Source: UTCHB3 sp964431385 | Lineage (GTDB): Bacteria; Bacteroidota; Ignavibacteria; Ignavibacteriales; Ignavibacteriaceae | DNA length: 34,123 nt | Assembly (NCBI GenBank): GCA_964431385.1 | Contig: CAYSJM010000034.1 | Span: forward strand, 1 to 34,123 | Direction of reading: 5' to 3' | Shown: positions 1 through 8,900 of the stretch, piece by piece | Position numbering within the stretch: position 1 is the first letter of the stretch | Layout: each line of letters starts with the position of its first letter | Program-made: the position numbers and the translations under genes | Notes under the pieces: generated by a model | What the model was told of the DNA's origin: nothing | Databases searched by the model: none | The model's input: only the letters and a program-made list of their open reading frames with translations

Positions 1-18
1 AACGGGGCTAAACTATGA
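1..18 (+). CDS. 3' end of upstream gene, probably hsdM (partial)
   Basis: Only a few codons are visible. In frame 1 the window opens with codons for NGAKL and a TGA that overlaps the ATG of hsdS as ATGA, the usual coupling between hsdM and hsdS. A second reading frame stops at position 11, so the frame is not certain. The identity rests on context alone: hsdS and hsdR follow, and the methyltransferase subunit is not elsewhere in the window. Confidence 0.35.
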   Translation, partial: NGAKL

Positions 19-1244
19 ATGCCCCAAAATTGAGGTTCCCCGGGTTTGAGGGTGAATGGAAGGCTCTGATTCTTTGTCAGATTGCTATCAAAATTGGAGA
101 TGGGATTCACTCGACACCCTCTTATTCTGAATCAGGTGAATATCATTTTGTAAATGGTAACAATTTAATTGATGGCAAAATCGTTGTTAAAGCCGACACC
201 AAGAGATTGGATGAATATGAAATTAAAAAATATCAAACAGATTATGGACAGAACACAATACTTTTGTCAATAAATGGAACAATAGGCAATATTGCACTTT
301 ATAGAAGGGAGCAAGTACTTTTAGGAAAAAGTGTAAGTTTTATTGCTTTAGAAAATTTCTACGTTATGAAATTTATCTATTTTCATCTTTTTTCAGATAG
401 AATTCAAACTTACTTCATTTCGGAGCTAACGGGTTCAACGATTCAGAATTTGTCTCTTGCTGCAATTAGAAGAACACCGATTTCCCTCCCCACCCTTCCA
501 GAGCAGCAGAAGATAGCAGAGTTTTTATCATCGGTGGATAATGTTATTCAACTATTGACCAAGAAGAAAACCCTCCTCGAGAATTACAAAAAAGGCATCA
601 TGCAAAAAATCTTCTCGCAGGAAATCAGATTTAAAGATGATGACGGAAATGATTTCCCCGAGTGGGAAGAGAAGAGATTGGGGGAACTCGGAGTTTCTTA
701 TACTGGATTGGCTGGGAAATCAGGTGATGACTTTGGAATGGGTTCACCATACATAACATACAAACAGATTTTTGATAATTCACGCATTGATACCAATAAA
801 TTTGCTTATGTGCAAGTTGATCCCGGAGAAAAACAAAACTCAGCGGAATATGGAGATTTTTTCTTTACTACTTCATCCGAAACACCTCAAGAAGTGGGAT
901 ATTCGTCTGTTTTACTTGATAGAGTTGGGTTGGTCTATCTAAATAGTTTTTGTTTTGGATTCAGATTAAATTCTTTTAAACAGTTTCTACCTAACTATGG
1001 TAGATTTCTATTTAAAAGCAATCAGTTTAGGGAAAAAGTTGTGCTTTTAGCTCAAGGTAGCACAAGATATAACATTTCCAAGACCGAGTTTATGAAAATA
1101 GCCATTCTCCTCCCTTCCCTCCCTGAGCAGCAAAAGATAGCAGACTTTTTATCGGGAATCGACAGGAGCATCGAGATAGTTAATTCACAGATCGAGAAGG
1201 CAAAAGAGTATAAAAAGGGGTTGCTTCAGCAGATGTTTGTGTGA
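15..1244 (+). CDS. hsdS: Type I restriction-modification specificity subunit HsdS
   Basis: This subunit reads the bipartite target sequence for a type I restriction-modification complex and docks two HsdM and two HsdR subunits. The 409-residue protein shows the classic two-fold layout. A first target recognition domain covers about residues 20-155 and a conserved region starts with LPEQQKIAEFLS near residue 161, running into a helical spacer to about 205. A second target recognition domain covers about 215-365, and a second LPEQQKIADFLS lies near 369. The start is MNAPKLRFPGF, where the LRFPGF segment is typical of the family. The length is normal and both halves look intact. It probably follows hsdM directly. 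The hsdR gene is separated from it by an inverted regulatory-type gene. The recognised DNA sequence cannot be told from the protein. Confidence 0.95.
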   Translation: MNAPKLRFPGFEGEWKALILCQIAIKIGDGIHSTPSYSESGEYHFVNGNNLIDGKIVVKADTKRLDEYEIKKYQTDYGQNTILLSINGTIGNIALYRREQVLLGKSVSFIALENFYVMKFIYFHLFSDRIQTYFISELTGSTIQNLSLAAIRRTPISLPTLPEQQKIAEFLSSVDNVIQLLTKKKTLLENYKKGIMQKIFSQEIRFKDDDGNDFPEWEEKRLGELGVSYTGLAGKSGDDFGMGSPYITYKQIFDNSRIDTNKFAYVQVDPGEKQNSAEYGDFFFTTSSETPQEVGYSSVLLDRVGLVYLNSFCFGFRLNSFKQFLPNYGRFLFKSNQFREKVVLLAQGSTRYNISKTEFMKIAILLPSLPEQQKIADFLSGIDRSIEIVNSQIEKAKEYKKGLLQQMFV

Positions 1245-1291
1245 GTACTTGAGTGACTTGAGTACCCGAGTACTTGAGTAACCGGAGTTCC
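1243..1291. repeat. Degenerate tandem repeat of an 8-base GAGTACTT-like unit
   Basis: Directly overlapping the hsdS stop codon are six head-to-tail units: GAGTACTT, GAGTGACTT, GAGTACCC, GAGTACTT, GAGTAACC and GGAGTTCC. No coding sense was recognised. The repeat lies at the edge of a variable restriction locus. It could be a slipped-strand or recombination tract, or part of a dispersed intergenic repeat. Confidence 0.6.
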
Positions 1292-1327
1292 AAAGTTTTC
1301 AAATTCTCAGGTTCAGAAGAGAAATTG

Positions 1328-1400
1328 GCCCCGGAGGGGTCACCGATGGGTAGAATCAACAACGGCTCGCCAGAGGGTCACAACCTCCAGGAGGGCAAAC
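1328..1400. repeat. Probable dispersed intergenic repeat element
   Basis: This GC-rich stretch contrasts with its AT-rich surroundings. It contains two related half-units built around GGAGGGGTCAC and AGAGGGTCAC, separated by a GGTAGAATCAACAAC-like block, with a further CCTCCAGGAGGG inverted motif. Similar short non-coding units are common between genes in Bacteroidota and relatives, from memory. A short open frame (1274-1474) crosses it but has no recognisable protein features. Confidence 0.4.
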
Positions 1401-1453
1401 CAATATTTACCCCGGCTTTTATAAAAAGAGTTCTTTTTTGTACATCAGTTAAA

Positions 1454-2092
1454 TTAAACCAATGTTCCAAGTGAGACAGAAGATTCATTCGTGCTTCCCT
1501 TTAAATATTTAGAAATTTTTACTTTTATCCAGTTGGGTGCAAGATTTAGATCATGCTTTAATCGATATGGCTTTTCTATTCTAAGCAATTCAGCGATCTT
1601 TTTGATTTCAATTTCTGTAATATTGTTTTCACCAATTTCTTTTAGAGCTAAAATTGCAAGTTTACTTATCTCACCTGTCATGGAAAGATTTTTTGCACTC
1701 ATTTTCTTAAAGGTAATTGTGAATTTTCCAATTCTTATTTTACGAGGAGATGAGTCGGTATAGTACACAATTTTTAACGGTACCTGTGTTGTTAATCCCA
1801 ATTTATAGAGAGCAAAACTTCCTGTTGGCATAATTCGAGCCCGGTCTCGTTTTGCAATAGCTTTCACAATATCATCTATACCCGGAAGAATTAATCCAAT
1901 GAGTTTATCTCTTTTGGGTCGAACATAGATTCCCCTTGCAACTCGATACAAAAAATTCTCTTGCTCTAATCGTTCAAGAGCTTTGTTAATCGATTTGGAA
2001 TTACCAAAATCACGGAAATCCATCGCAAAAAAAGGTGTACATGCTCTGGCTTTTTTGATTTTGCTAACTATCTGTTTTTCAATAGGTTCCAT
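1454..2092 (-). CDS. AbiEi-like/DUF6088 winged-helix protein (solitary antitoxin-type regulator)
   Basis: The 212-residue protein resembles the DUF6088/AbiEi family, the antitoxin and autorepressor half of type IV toxin-antitoxin systems. The N-terminal part (about 1-75) reads as a winged helix: KSINKALERLEQENFLYRVARGIYVRP is split here as a recognition helix (KSINKALERLEQ) followed by the wing ending GIYVRP. The rest (about 80-195) matches the AbiEi C-terminal part, with PTGSFALYKLGL and a beta-rich segment ending RIGKFTITFKK. It is transcribed against hsdS and hsdR and sits between them. No nucleotidyltransferase-type AbiEii toxin lies beside it. A perfect inverted repeat lies 19 bases in front of its ATG, which fits autoregulation. 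The family call is from recognition of these motifs. A role in controlling the restriction genes is inference. Confidence 0.7.
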   Translation of the reverse strand: MEPIEKQIVSKIKKARACTPFFAMDFRDFGNSKSINKALERLEQENFLYRVARGIYVRPKRDKLIGLILPGIDDIVKAIAKRDRARIMPTGSFALYKLGLTTQVPLKIVYYTDSSPRKIRIGKFTITFKKMSAKNLSMTGEISKLAILALKEIGENNITEIEIKKIAELLRIEKPYRLKHDLNLAPNWIKVKISKYLKGSTNESSVSLGTLV

Positions 2093-2110
2093 TTATTAAT
2101 CTGCCGTTTC

Positions 2111-2141
2111 TTGTCGCAAAAATAGTAAATAATTGCGACAA
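2111..2141. promoter_or_regulatory. Perfect 9-bp inverted repeat, candidate operator of the AbiEi-like gene
   Basis: TTGTCGCAA at 2111-2119 and TTGCGACAA at 2133-2141 are exact reverse complements separated by 13 bases, so the half-site centres are 22 bp apart, close to two helical turns. The site lies just upstream of the minus-strand ATG at 2092 and about 167 bases ahead of hsdR. Known AbiEi proteins repress their own operon by binding inverted repeats in the promoter, so this is the natural operator candidate. Confidence 0.6.
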
Positions 2142-2253
2142 ATTAATTTTATTTTTCCTTAGTGTAAGTTAGTAAATTTTCTGTTATTTTCACAAAAATA
2201 AAAACGACGATCTAGTTTTAAATCGGTATGCCAAAAAAACCGGAATAAAAGTT

Positions 2254-2261
2254 TATTTTTG
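2254..2261 (+). promoter_or_regulatory. Candidate Bacteroidota-type -7 element for hsdR
   Basis: TATTTTTG matches the TAnnTTTG -7 consensus and lies 46 bases before the hsdR ATG. No convincing -33 TTG was found at the usual spacing. In AT-rich DNA such matches arise by chance, so this is weak. Confidence 0.3.
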
Positions 2262-2307
2262 ACAATCCACTTTTGTTGAATTGATAACAAAACAGAAAAA
2301 CCATAAA

Positions 2308-5136
2308 ATGGCATACGAATCAGAGCAGATACTTGAAACGAAATTAATTCAGGAGTTAAAAGAACTTGGATACAATTATGTCAAGATTGATAATGAGGCA
2401 GACCTTCTCTCAAACTTGAGGCATGAACTTGGCTGGTTGAACGAGACGATCTTCTCACCATCTGAATTTGAGAAGATTCTGAATCACCTGAACAGAGGGT
2501 CGGTGTTTGAAAGAGCAACAACTCTCCGTGAGAGAATGCACCTGGTTCGCGATGACAATTCTGATTTTTATGTAAAATTTTTGGAACAGGACAGATGGTG
2601 CCAAAACCACTACCAGGTAACAAACCAGGTGACGATGGAGGGATCATATAAAAACCGGTACGATGTTACACTTCTTGTTAATGGACTCCCCCTTATACAA
2701 ATCGAGCTAAAAAGACGCGGAATTGAGCTAAAAGAGGCATTCAACCAAATCAACCGCTACCAAAGGCACTCCTTTGGAAGTTCTGCCGGACTCTATCAGT
2801 TTGTGCAGATTTTTGTGATAAGCAACGGTGTGAATACCAAATATTACGCCAACAACAAAAATCAGTCGTTTAAACAAACTTTCTTTTGGACAAGCAGCGA
2901 CAATAAAATCCTCTCCCAGCTCGAACTTTTCACCCGCGATTTCCTTGAGCCCTGCCACATCTCAAAAATGATAGCCAAATATCTCGTGCTAAACCAGGCG
3001 AACAAAATTCTGATGGTTCTCCGCCCCTACCAGTTTTATGCAATTGAGGCGATTCTCCACAGGGTTGAAGAAACCGATAAAAACGGTTACATCTGGCACA
3101 CAACGGGATCGGGTAAAACCCTCACTTCATTTAAAGCAGCACAGGTTCTGATGCGGCTGAAAAAAGTTGAAAAAGTTGTTTTTGTGGTTGACAGAAAAGA
3201 CCTGGATTATCAAACTTCGCGGGAATTTAACAGCTTCTCGGCAGGATGTGTTGATGCTACAAACAACACCGCATCTCTTGTAAGGCAACTCGCTGATACC
3301 GGCACAAAATTGATTGTGACTACAATTCAAAAACTGAATAACGCAATATTCAAAGCCCATTTTCAGAGGGAAATACTCTTCCTTAAAAATCAAAAAGTGG
3401 TCTTTATTTTTGATGAGTGCCACCGCAGTCAGTTTGGCGAAACTCACAGCAGAATAAGGAAGTTTTTTACCAATGCCCAACTTTTTGGATTTACCGGAAC
3501 ACCGATATTTGTTGAAAATGCGGTAAAAAATGAGCTGGGGAAAAGAACCACTAAAGAACTTTTTTCTGAATGCCTCCATAAATATCTGATTACTGATGCA
3601 ATCCGTGATGAAAATGTACTCCGCTTTTCTGTTGAGTATGTCGGGAAATACAAGGAAAAAGCAGGTAAAAATATCGTTGATATCGAGGTGGAGGGGATCA
3701 ATACTAAAGAACTTTTTGAATCGCACGACCGGATTGAAAAGATCACTGACTATATTATAACAAACCACGACCGCAAAACTCACTCCCGTGAGTTCACCGC
3801 TATCCTTTGCTGCAGCAGCATCGAGACCCTGGTAAAGTATTATGAGTTGTTCAGACAAAAAAAGAATGAAGGGAAACACAACCTTAAAATTGCCACAATA
3901 TTCAGTTATGCTGCAAATGAGGATGACCCTGATGCCAACGGTCAACCTGATTATGATGATCTTTTTGGTGGTGAAAGCAGCCCCTGGGTCACTTCGCTTT
4001 CCCGTGAAAAACTCGAGGAATTTATCGGTGACTATAACTCGATGTTCAACACAAAGTTTACCACAAAAGAGAGTCAGTCGTTTTACAACTATTATAACGA
4101 CATTTCAAAGAAAGTTCGACAAAAAGAGATCGACATTCTTCTTGTGGTTAATATGTTCCTCACAGGGTTCGATTCCGTTAATCTGAACACCCTTTATGTC
4201 GATAAAAACCTGAAACATCACGGTCTGATTCAGGCATACAGCAGAACAAACAGAATTTTGAACGAACGGAAATCGCAGGGTAATATAGTCTGCTTCAGAA
4301 ACCTGAAGGAAGCTACTGATTTTGCCCTTGCACTTTTTTCCGACAAGGACGCTAAAGAGACCATCTTTATTGAGCCTTACGAAGTTCATGTTAAATCGTT
4401 TAATGATGCTTATGCCGAATTGCTCGCTGTTGCTCCAAATATCGATACTGTGAACGAGTACCAAACCAAGGATGAAAAGGTGGAATTTGTCTTCGCCTTC
4501 CGCAAAATTTTACGCATTATGAATGTACTCAAATCATTTGTCGATTTTTCATGGTACGACCTTGAAATGACCGAACAGGATTTTGAGGATTACAAAAGTA
4601 AATACCTCGATATCCACGACTATCTAAAAACGAATCCCGAAAAAACCTCCATCTTAAACGATGTCGATTTTGAACTTGAACTTCTCCACAGGGACGATGT
4701 AAGTGTTGCTTACATACTGAAATTGCTCGCTCATTATAAAAATGGAATTGATGCCGACAAAAAACGGATCGAAGAGAGCATCGAAGACCTTCTCGGCGGC
4801 ACTCCCGAAATGAGGAGCAAAAAAGAGATGATAATGAAGTTTATCCAAGAAAATCTCCCCACAATCGTCGATGCCGAATCCATAGAAGAGGAATTCAGAA
4901 AATATTGGGAACAGGAGAGAGAAAAAGCCTTCAAAATTATATGTGCAGAGGAAAAAATCTCCACTGCTAATCTTCAGTCAGTTATCGATCAGTATATCTT
5001 CTCAGAAAAACTGCCACTTACGGGAGATATCATCAAAATTCTGGATGAAACCCCTTCGGTACTGCTGCGAAAAAAAACCGCTGAACGGGTGGTTTCAAAA
5101 ATTGTAAACTTTGTGGAGACCTATTTCAGGGAATAA
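2308..5136 (+). CDS. hsdR: Type I restriction enzyme motor/nuclease subunit HsdR
   Basis: HsdR translocates DNA using ATP and cleaves it when the HsdM-HsdS complex meets an unmethylated site. From the ATG at 2308 the protein has 942 residues. An in-frame TTG nine codons earlier is possible but has no better ribosome site. The N-terminal nuclease shows D119 and the E133-L-K135 signature of PD-(D/E)XK enzymes. The SF2 motor has Walker A TGSGKT (lysine 270), a DECH box at 369-372, FGFTGTP just after it, and a motif VI-like QAYSRTNRI segment. The C-terminal third is helical and would bind the methylase core. The gene is intact. The AbiEi-like gene points away from it, so hsdR must have its own promoter within 2093-2307, overlapping the predicted operator region. 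Confidence 0.95.
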   Translation: MAYESEQILETKLIQELKELGYNYVKIDNEADLLSNLRHELGWLNETIFSPSEFEKILNHLNRGSVFERATTLRERMHLVRDDNSDFYVKFLEQDRWCQNHYQVTNQVTMEGSYKNRYDVTLLVNGLPLIQIELKRRGIELKEAFNQINRYQRHSFGSSAGLYQFVQIFVISNGVNTKYYANNKNQSFKQTFFWTSSDNKILSQLELFTRDFLEPCHISKMIAKYLVLNQANKILMVLRPYQFYAIEAILHRVEETDKNGYIWHTTGSGKTLTSFKAAQVLMRLKKVEKVVFVVDRKDLDYQTSREFNSFSAGCVDATNNTASLVRQLADTGTKLIVTTIQKLNNAIFKAHFQREILFLKNQKVVFIFDECHRSQFGETHSRIRKFFTNAQLFGFTGTPIFVENAVKNELGKRTTKELFSECLHKYLITDAIRDENVLRFSVEYVGKYKEKAGKNIVDIEVEGINTKELFESHDRIEKITDYIITNHDRKTHSREFTAILCCSSIETLVKYYELFRQKKNEGKHNLKIATIFSYAANEDDPDANGQPDYDDLFGGESSPWVTSLSREKLEEFIGDYNSMFNTKFTTKESQSFYNYYNDISKKVRQKEIDILLVVNMFLTGFDSVNLNTLYVDKNLKHHGLIQAYSRTNRILNERKSQGNIVCFRNLKEATDFALALFSDKDAKETIFIEPYEVHVKSFNDAYAELLAVAPNIDTVNEYQTKDEKVEFVFAFRKILRIMNVLKSFVDFSWYDLEMTEQDFEDYKSKYLDIHDYLKTNPEKTSILNDVDFELELLHRDDVSVAYILKLLAHYKNGIDADKKRIEESIEDLLGGTPEMRSKKEMIMKFIQENLPTIVDAESIEEEFRKYWEQEREKAFKIICAEEKISTANLQSVIDQYIFSEKLPLTGDIIKILDETPSVLLRKKTAERVVSKIVNFVETYFRE

Positions 5137-5260
5137 AACTGAGCACCACTTCCGTTGTTTTTAACTCATTTTAATCAGATTACGATGCTTTTTAGTTAAA
5201 TAATATTATATTGTACCCACACAAATCATCAATTTTAATCCATCATCAAACGGAGTCCCT

Positions 5261-5932
5261 ATGAGAAAGATTTATGCTGTTCTCTTTGTTTTATTTTTTG
5301 TCCCATTAACCTTTGGTCAGCTCATCCCTAAATTTGGTTTGGGAGTGAATGTTGGCGTGGCGTTGCCACAGGGCGATATGGGAGATCTCTATAAAACAGG
5401 GTACGGCGGCAGTCTTACTGTGATATTACCAATACCCGGACCATTCGAAGTGTCTGCGTCAGTTGGTTATAACGCTTTCAAATTTAACAATGATTATATT
5501 AACAAACTGTTCAAAGAGCAAACAGGAACCGACCCGCAGTTGGATCTCGATATGCCTTTGAGCATTGTGCCTCTTACTGCAAATGCCCGCTACTATTTTA
5601 CCCCTGCACTGGTTCGTCCCTATGCCGAAGTAAATCTTGGTATTTCAATGGGAACAGTTAAAGCTACCGTCCCCGATCCACAACCGGGAAAACCCTACAA
5701 TGTTAAAACTGCAGAATCATCTGAGACAAAACAATTTCTGGGTGTTGGTGTGGGTATTGTAATTGGTATGGGACTTGTAGCCGATATCGATGTGAATGCA
5801 AGATATGCCCTGCTCGGTCATGAATTTTCACAAACTACCACCACCACCTCAGGTGGAAGCACCACTTATACCGAATCAAAATCGAACGGCTCATATCTTG
5901 GAATATCAGCCGGTGTGAGAGTTAAATTATAA
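5261..5932 (+). CDS. Outer-membrane beta-barrel protein, function unknown
   Basis: The 223-residue protein begins with a clear signal peptide (MRKIYAVLFVLFFVPLTFGQ). The mature part alternates polar and hydrophobic residues, with glycine and aromatic residues typical of a small OmpA/OmpX-like barrel: LGVNVGVALPQGD near the start, ARYYFTPALVRPYAEVNLG mid-chain, and GISAGVRVKL at the end. A Thr/Ser/Gly-rich stretch near residues 190-210 is probably an extracellular loop. It stands alone, about 120 bases after hsdR, and faces the histidine kinase gene. Its stop codon lies inside the U-tract of the terminator that serves the opposite gene. Ligand or role cannot be told from sequence. Confidence 0.8.
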   Translation: MRKIYAVLFVLFFVPLTFGQLIPKFGLGVNVGVALPQGDMGDLYKTGYGGSLTVILPIPGPFEVSASVGYNAFKFNNDYINKLFKEQTGTDPQLDLDMPLSIVPLTANARYYFTPALVRPYAEVNLGISMGTVKATVPDPQPGKPYNVKTAESSETKQFLGVGVGIVIGMGLVADIDVNARYALLGHEFSQTTTTTSGGSTTYTESKSNGSYLGISAGVRVKL

Positions 5933-5971
5933 AAAAATCCCCGAGACCCTCCCGAAAGGGAGGGTAACGGG
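5931..5971 (-). terminator. Intrinsic terminator of the histidine kinase gene
   Basis: An 8-bp stem (5946-5953 with 5958-5965) closes a GAAA tetraloop as read on the plus strand. It is extended by a second stem, CCCG at 5940-5943 with CGGG at 5968-5971. On the minus strand the structure is followed after two bases by seven T residues (5937-5931). This is a strong rho-independent terminator for the gene ending at 5992. Confidence 0.8.
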
Positions 5972-5991
5972 TTAAAAATCGTATTTTGAAG

Positions 5992-8900
5992 TTACTTGTT
6001 CAGCGGTTTTAGTGTAAAAATGGTTTTAACCGCATTTTGGATGGTTTCTTTAAATTTCTGCAGATTTACCGGTTTATTAAATATCGCCTCAACCCCCGCC
6101 TCTGAATAAGCTATATTTTCACTCTTGCCAAGTTGATTCCCAAGAACTATTACGGGAATTCGTGCCCTGTCAAAAGACGAGTTGATGTTTTTTATTAAAT
6201 CAAGACCTGTTTTGCCATCGAAGGAGTGTGCCGTGATAACGAGTGCAGGTACCGACGAAATTATAGAGCGGGTTGCTGTCTCAATATCTTTAAACTGCTC
6301 CACTTCGTAACCCGGCAACAGATTTGAGATAATCTTCGAATATAAAACACGGTCTGTTCCACTCGACTCAACTAATGCAATTCTCGATGAAGCAATCGGC
6401 AGGGTGAAAGAAAATGTTGTGCCTTCACCCGGAATACTCGTTAAATCGATGTTTCCGCCATGTTTCTCGATAATTTCTTTTACTAAGCTGAGCCCCAACC
6501 CTGTCCCCTTTTCACCTGCTGTACCAACAGTAGTGAACTTTGAATCGACCTTAAAAACTTTGTCCAAATCTGCTTCTCTGATTCCCACTCCTGTGTCTTG
6601 CACAAATATTTCGAGGAAACGCCCCTCAACTTTACCTGTGATTCCTGCGGAAACGGTTCCTCCCTCGGGAGTGAACTTAATCGCATTCGAAAAAAGGTTA
6701 TTGAAGACTTGAAGTATCAGGTTCTGATCACCAAATACCACCACCTCCTCAGGGATGAGATTTGACAGAGTGATATTTTTTTGAAGTGCAGTCCCTGAAA
6801 CAGCAGAAAACGACTTGCTAACGATAATCTTAAGGTTTTGTTTGATCGGTTCAAACTTCATTTTCCCCGTTTGAAGCCTCGTCCAGTCGAGCAATGAATT
6901 TACAAGACCCAACATTATTTTGGTGGAATCCTGGATGTAATTTATATATTTTTTCATCTCATCGGGCGACATTTCCTCTGAAAGAAGAAAATCGGTAAAC
7001 CCGAGGATTGAACTGAACGGTGTTCGCATATCGTGGGAGATAATAGAGATGAAACGGTCTTTTGCCTCGTTCAATTTTCGCAGATTTTCTGTGGATTGGT
7101 TGATCTCGTCTTCGGCTTGTTTTTGCTTTGTTATGTCGGAGACTAACCCAAACATCTTCACAATGCTATCGTCTTCCCGTACGAATGAAATCTTGTTTCT
7201 AATCCAGATTGAGGCACCATTTTTGGAGATAATCCGGCACTCAATCGAACCGCTGTTTTTATATTTGTTTCGGAGCAGGTTTTTGAGGTCGGCAAAATAG
7301 GTATCAAGGTCTTCGGGGTGGATTACCCGAAACCAGAAGTGGTTGTTTCCCACAAAGTCAGTGACTTTAAAACCGGTCATTGCGACAAATGATGCCGTGA
7401 CAAAGACGGGTGAAAGGCGTCCGTTAACCAATTCGGAGACCCACAAAAAATCGTCGATGTTTTCGGCTATACTTCTATATTTTGCCTCTGATTCTTCGAT
7501 CAGTTTTTGTGCAACCCGCATTTCTGTGATGTCTCTTACGATGAGCACATTAAATATTTTATCGTTAAACTCGAATGATGCTCTGGAAACCTCGGCGATG
7601 AAGGCGGAACCGTCTTTTTTTATACCGTTAAACTCCCTGCCCTCTTCCCGTTCCCCAACTTCTTCAGCGGCATGGCAAAACGAGGTGAAACTTCTGCCGA
7701 TTATTTCGAGCTCGGAAGTGTAACCAAAAATTCTTACAAAGCTGTTATTAACAAAGATGAGTGAATCTGATTCTTCCACCGCAATTCCATCGTTTGACGC
7801 CTCGAAAATCGATTGCATAAGAAGGATATCCTGGGTGGTCTTTTCCTTTGAAGAGATGTCTCTGATAAGACATGCAAAACTCGAAAATTTTTCATCTTCT
7901 TCAAAATAAACGAAGGTAACTTCAGCGGGGAAAACTCTGCCTGTGCTTGTTTTAGTTTGTAAAATCCGCTTTTGCACACCGGAAGATTTCACCGCTTCGA
8001 TAGAAACAGATTCATCAGTAAAAAGGTCGGAAAGCTTTAATTTATCTTTTTGCGAATCATACGAGAGAATTGAAAAGAACTTTTCATTAGCCTTGATTAT
8101 ATTCCCCTCATAATCAAATTCGCAGATCAGATCGTCCGACGAGTTAATAAAAGTTCTTAGCTGTCTGTTTGTGAGGTGGAGAGCTCTTTTTTCTTTCTCC
8201 TCTTCAAAGATATCTCTGCAAATTATTGTGGCCCCTGAAGTTGACTCACCATTCTCAATAATTCTGAATTCGCCGAGACCCGTCGCTTCTGTGGAGGCGT
8301 AGAGTGATCTGAACACCCCCCCTTTGGTTGAGGAAGGAAATTGTTTAATAATGGATGAGACATTTTTACCAAAAACTTCGAGCTTTTTGTAACCAAAAAA
8401 TCGTTCTGCTTCGGTGCTCCAGGAGGTGATTTCCTTCTTTTTGTTTACGGAAAATATTGCGAGACCCCCCTTTTCAGCAAGCACTGCATAATTGGAGAGT
8501 TCGGTTATTTGCTTTTCCAACGATCTGAAAGTGAGAATCTCTGTGGAAATGTCGTCGAAAATAAAAAGCAGACGGCTATTCCCCTGAATATCTAAAAATG
8601 GAGTTCTCCTTAAGCTAAAAAAATATGACTCTCCATCTTTTACATGCTCAATTTGAATCGATTGATTGCGTTCCAGTTCCTTTAATAGTTTGGCGCCAAT
8701 TCGAAACAATGAGGAGAAACCTTCACCAAGAATTATCTGTCGCTCAGGGAAATATTTAAAGACCTCTTTTCCACCATAAAAAAGAACTCTTCCATTTTCT
8801 TCTGTGACAAATACGAGGTCGAATGAAGATGAAAGCAGATTGTCAGTTTTATCGATATTGATGCCCGATGTCATCGTCAACTCAGGGATTACCCTTAAGT

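Noticed and set aside
1274..1474. 66-residue plus-strand open frame after hsdS
   Set aside because: It lies across the intergenic repeat, has no ribosome site or recognisable protein pattern, and overlaps the end of the AbiEi-like gene.
2281..2307. Upstream TTG start for hsdR
   Set aside because: It adds nine Lys/Asn-rich residues without a ribosome site; the ATG at 2308 gives a family-like N terminus.
3127..3945. 272-residue minus-strand open frame
   Set aside because: It is antisense to the conserved motor domain of hsdR, whose motifs are intact; the frame has no recognisable features and lacks context.
1..5136. Restriction locus as a complete toxin-antitoxin system
   Set aside because: Only the antitoxin-like gene is visible; no AbiEii nucleotidyltransferase-type toxin is encoded next to it.
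7343..7723. 126-residue plus-strand open frame
   Set aside because: It is the complement of PAS domains in the histidine kinase gene, with no independent evidence.
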